DNA of 64,000 nt from an uncultured Verrucomicrobiota bacterium (GTDB lineage: Bacteria > Verrucomicrobiota > Kiritimatiellia > CAIQIC01 > Lenti-01). Below are positions 60,848 through 64,000 of this stretch, piece by piece. Positions within the stretch are counted from its first letter, which is position 1. The number at the start of each line of letters is the position of its first letter. Below the pieces are notes generated by a model. That model made no database searches, was not told the DNA's origin, and saw only the letters and a program-made list of their open reading frames with translations. A program made the translations under genes and the position numbers. The stretch is taken from assembly GCA_937872095.1 (NCBI GenBank), contig CALMNW010000101.1, forward strand, positions 80,023-144,022. The letters are read 5' to 3'.

Positions 60848-60890
60848 CGCATTCCTCCGCACGCAAGCATTTGCCGCAAGCACCGATCCG

Positions 60891-60920
60891 AAGATACGCC
60901 GGCGCATCGACGCCCGGCAA
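60891..60920 (-). promoter_or_regulatory. Promoter of the radical SAM operon
   Basis: On the minus strand: -35 TTGCCG (60920-60915), 18-bp spacer, -10 TATCTT (60896-60891), 43 bp before the ATG at 60847. It lies after the rpoC terminator, so the operon is independent of rpoC. Confidence 0.5.
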
Positions 60921-60963
60921 GACCATTCCCCCGTTTCCGCGCGGAATGGGCCTTCTGGGCGAC

Positions 60964-60991
60964 AAAAACGGCCCGGCGTTCAGCCGGGCCG
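60964..60991 (-). terminator. Intrinsic terminator of rpoC
   Basis: On the minus strand, stem CGGCCCGGC/GCCGGGCCG with a 5-base loop followed by TTTTT, 27 bp after the rpoC stop. Confidence 0.88.
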
Positions 60992-61018
60992 TTGTGCGGA
61001 AGCAATCGCTTCCGGGGA

Positions 61019-64000
<2,982 letters not shown>

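Overview
The window is gene-dense, GC-rich bacterial chromosome. It carries the 3' part of rpoC, fusA and one nearly unbroken S10/spc/alpha ribosomal-protein cluster on the minus strand at the right end, and a mixed set of housekeeping, envelope and hypothetical genes on the left. The core proteins are bacterial. Zinc-type S4, S14 and L36, an rpmD gap between rpsE and rplO, many short extragenic repeats and secreted ankyrin/beta-sandwich proteins suggest the PVC superphylum, perhaps Kiritimatiellota or Lentisphaerota. The phylum is inference. No rRNA, tRNA, IS element, prophage or CRISPR array was found.

Left part (1-19.2 kb): an SDR oxidoreductase coupled to an LpxL/HtrB-like acyltransferase; smc, with a 38-bp perfect palindrome upstream; an MBOAT/SGNH O-acyltransferase pair; a GxxExxY protein bracketed by inverted repeats; glutamate dehydrogenase; a single-domain response regulator; an MscS channel; a GH20-like glycosidase coupled to a secreted protein; an AAA/DUF4143 ATPase; a membrane sensor with a CxxC domain; and two paralogous secreted Thr/Asn-rich proteins.

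Middle (19.2-37.5 kb): a UvrD helicase downstream of YihY and AI-2E membrane proteins; mnmA; a coupled run of sugar transferase, GT2 glycosyltransferase and COG2426 membrane protein; a 1209-aa secreted protein alternating carboxypeptidase-regulatory-like and ankyrin modules, coupled to a small protein and a nucleotidyltransferase; an ECF sigma factor with a YfbK-type vWA protein; a small lipoprotein; a diacylglycerol-kinase-like enzyme; and an O6-alkylguanine-DNA alkyltransferase-like protein.

Right part (37.5-64 kb): from rplQ back to fusA the genes form one leftward transcription unit ending in a clear intrinsic terminator. A membrane-anchored coiled-coil gene interrupts it between rpsS and rplV. 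Upstream of fusA is about 470 bp of mosaic repeats. Then comes a three-gene operon (952-aa secreted protein, 307-aa protein with a leader-like N-terminus, radical SAM/SPASM enzyme), then rpoC with its own terminator. rpsL and rpsG, normally between rpoC and fusA, are absent.

The most striking features are: two copies of an array of 19-21-bp hairpins spaced exactly 31 bp apart; several genes whose -10 box lies 6-7 bp before the start codon (probable leaderless mRNAs); the gene inserted in the S10 operon; the radical SAM triad; and the ankyrin operon.
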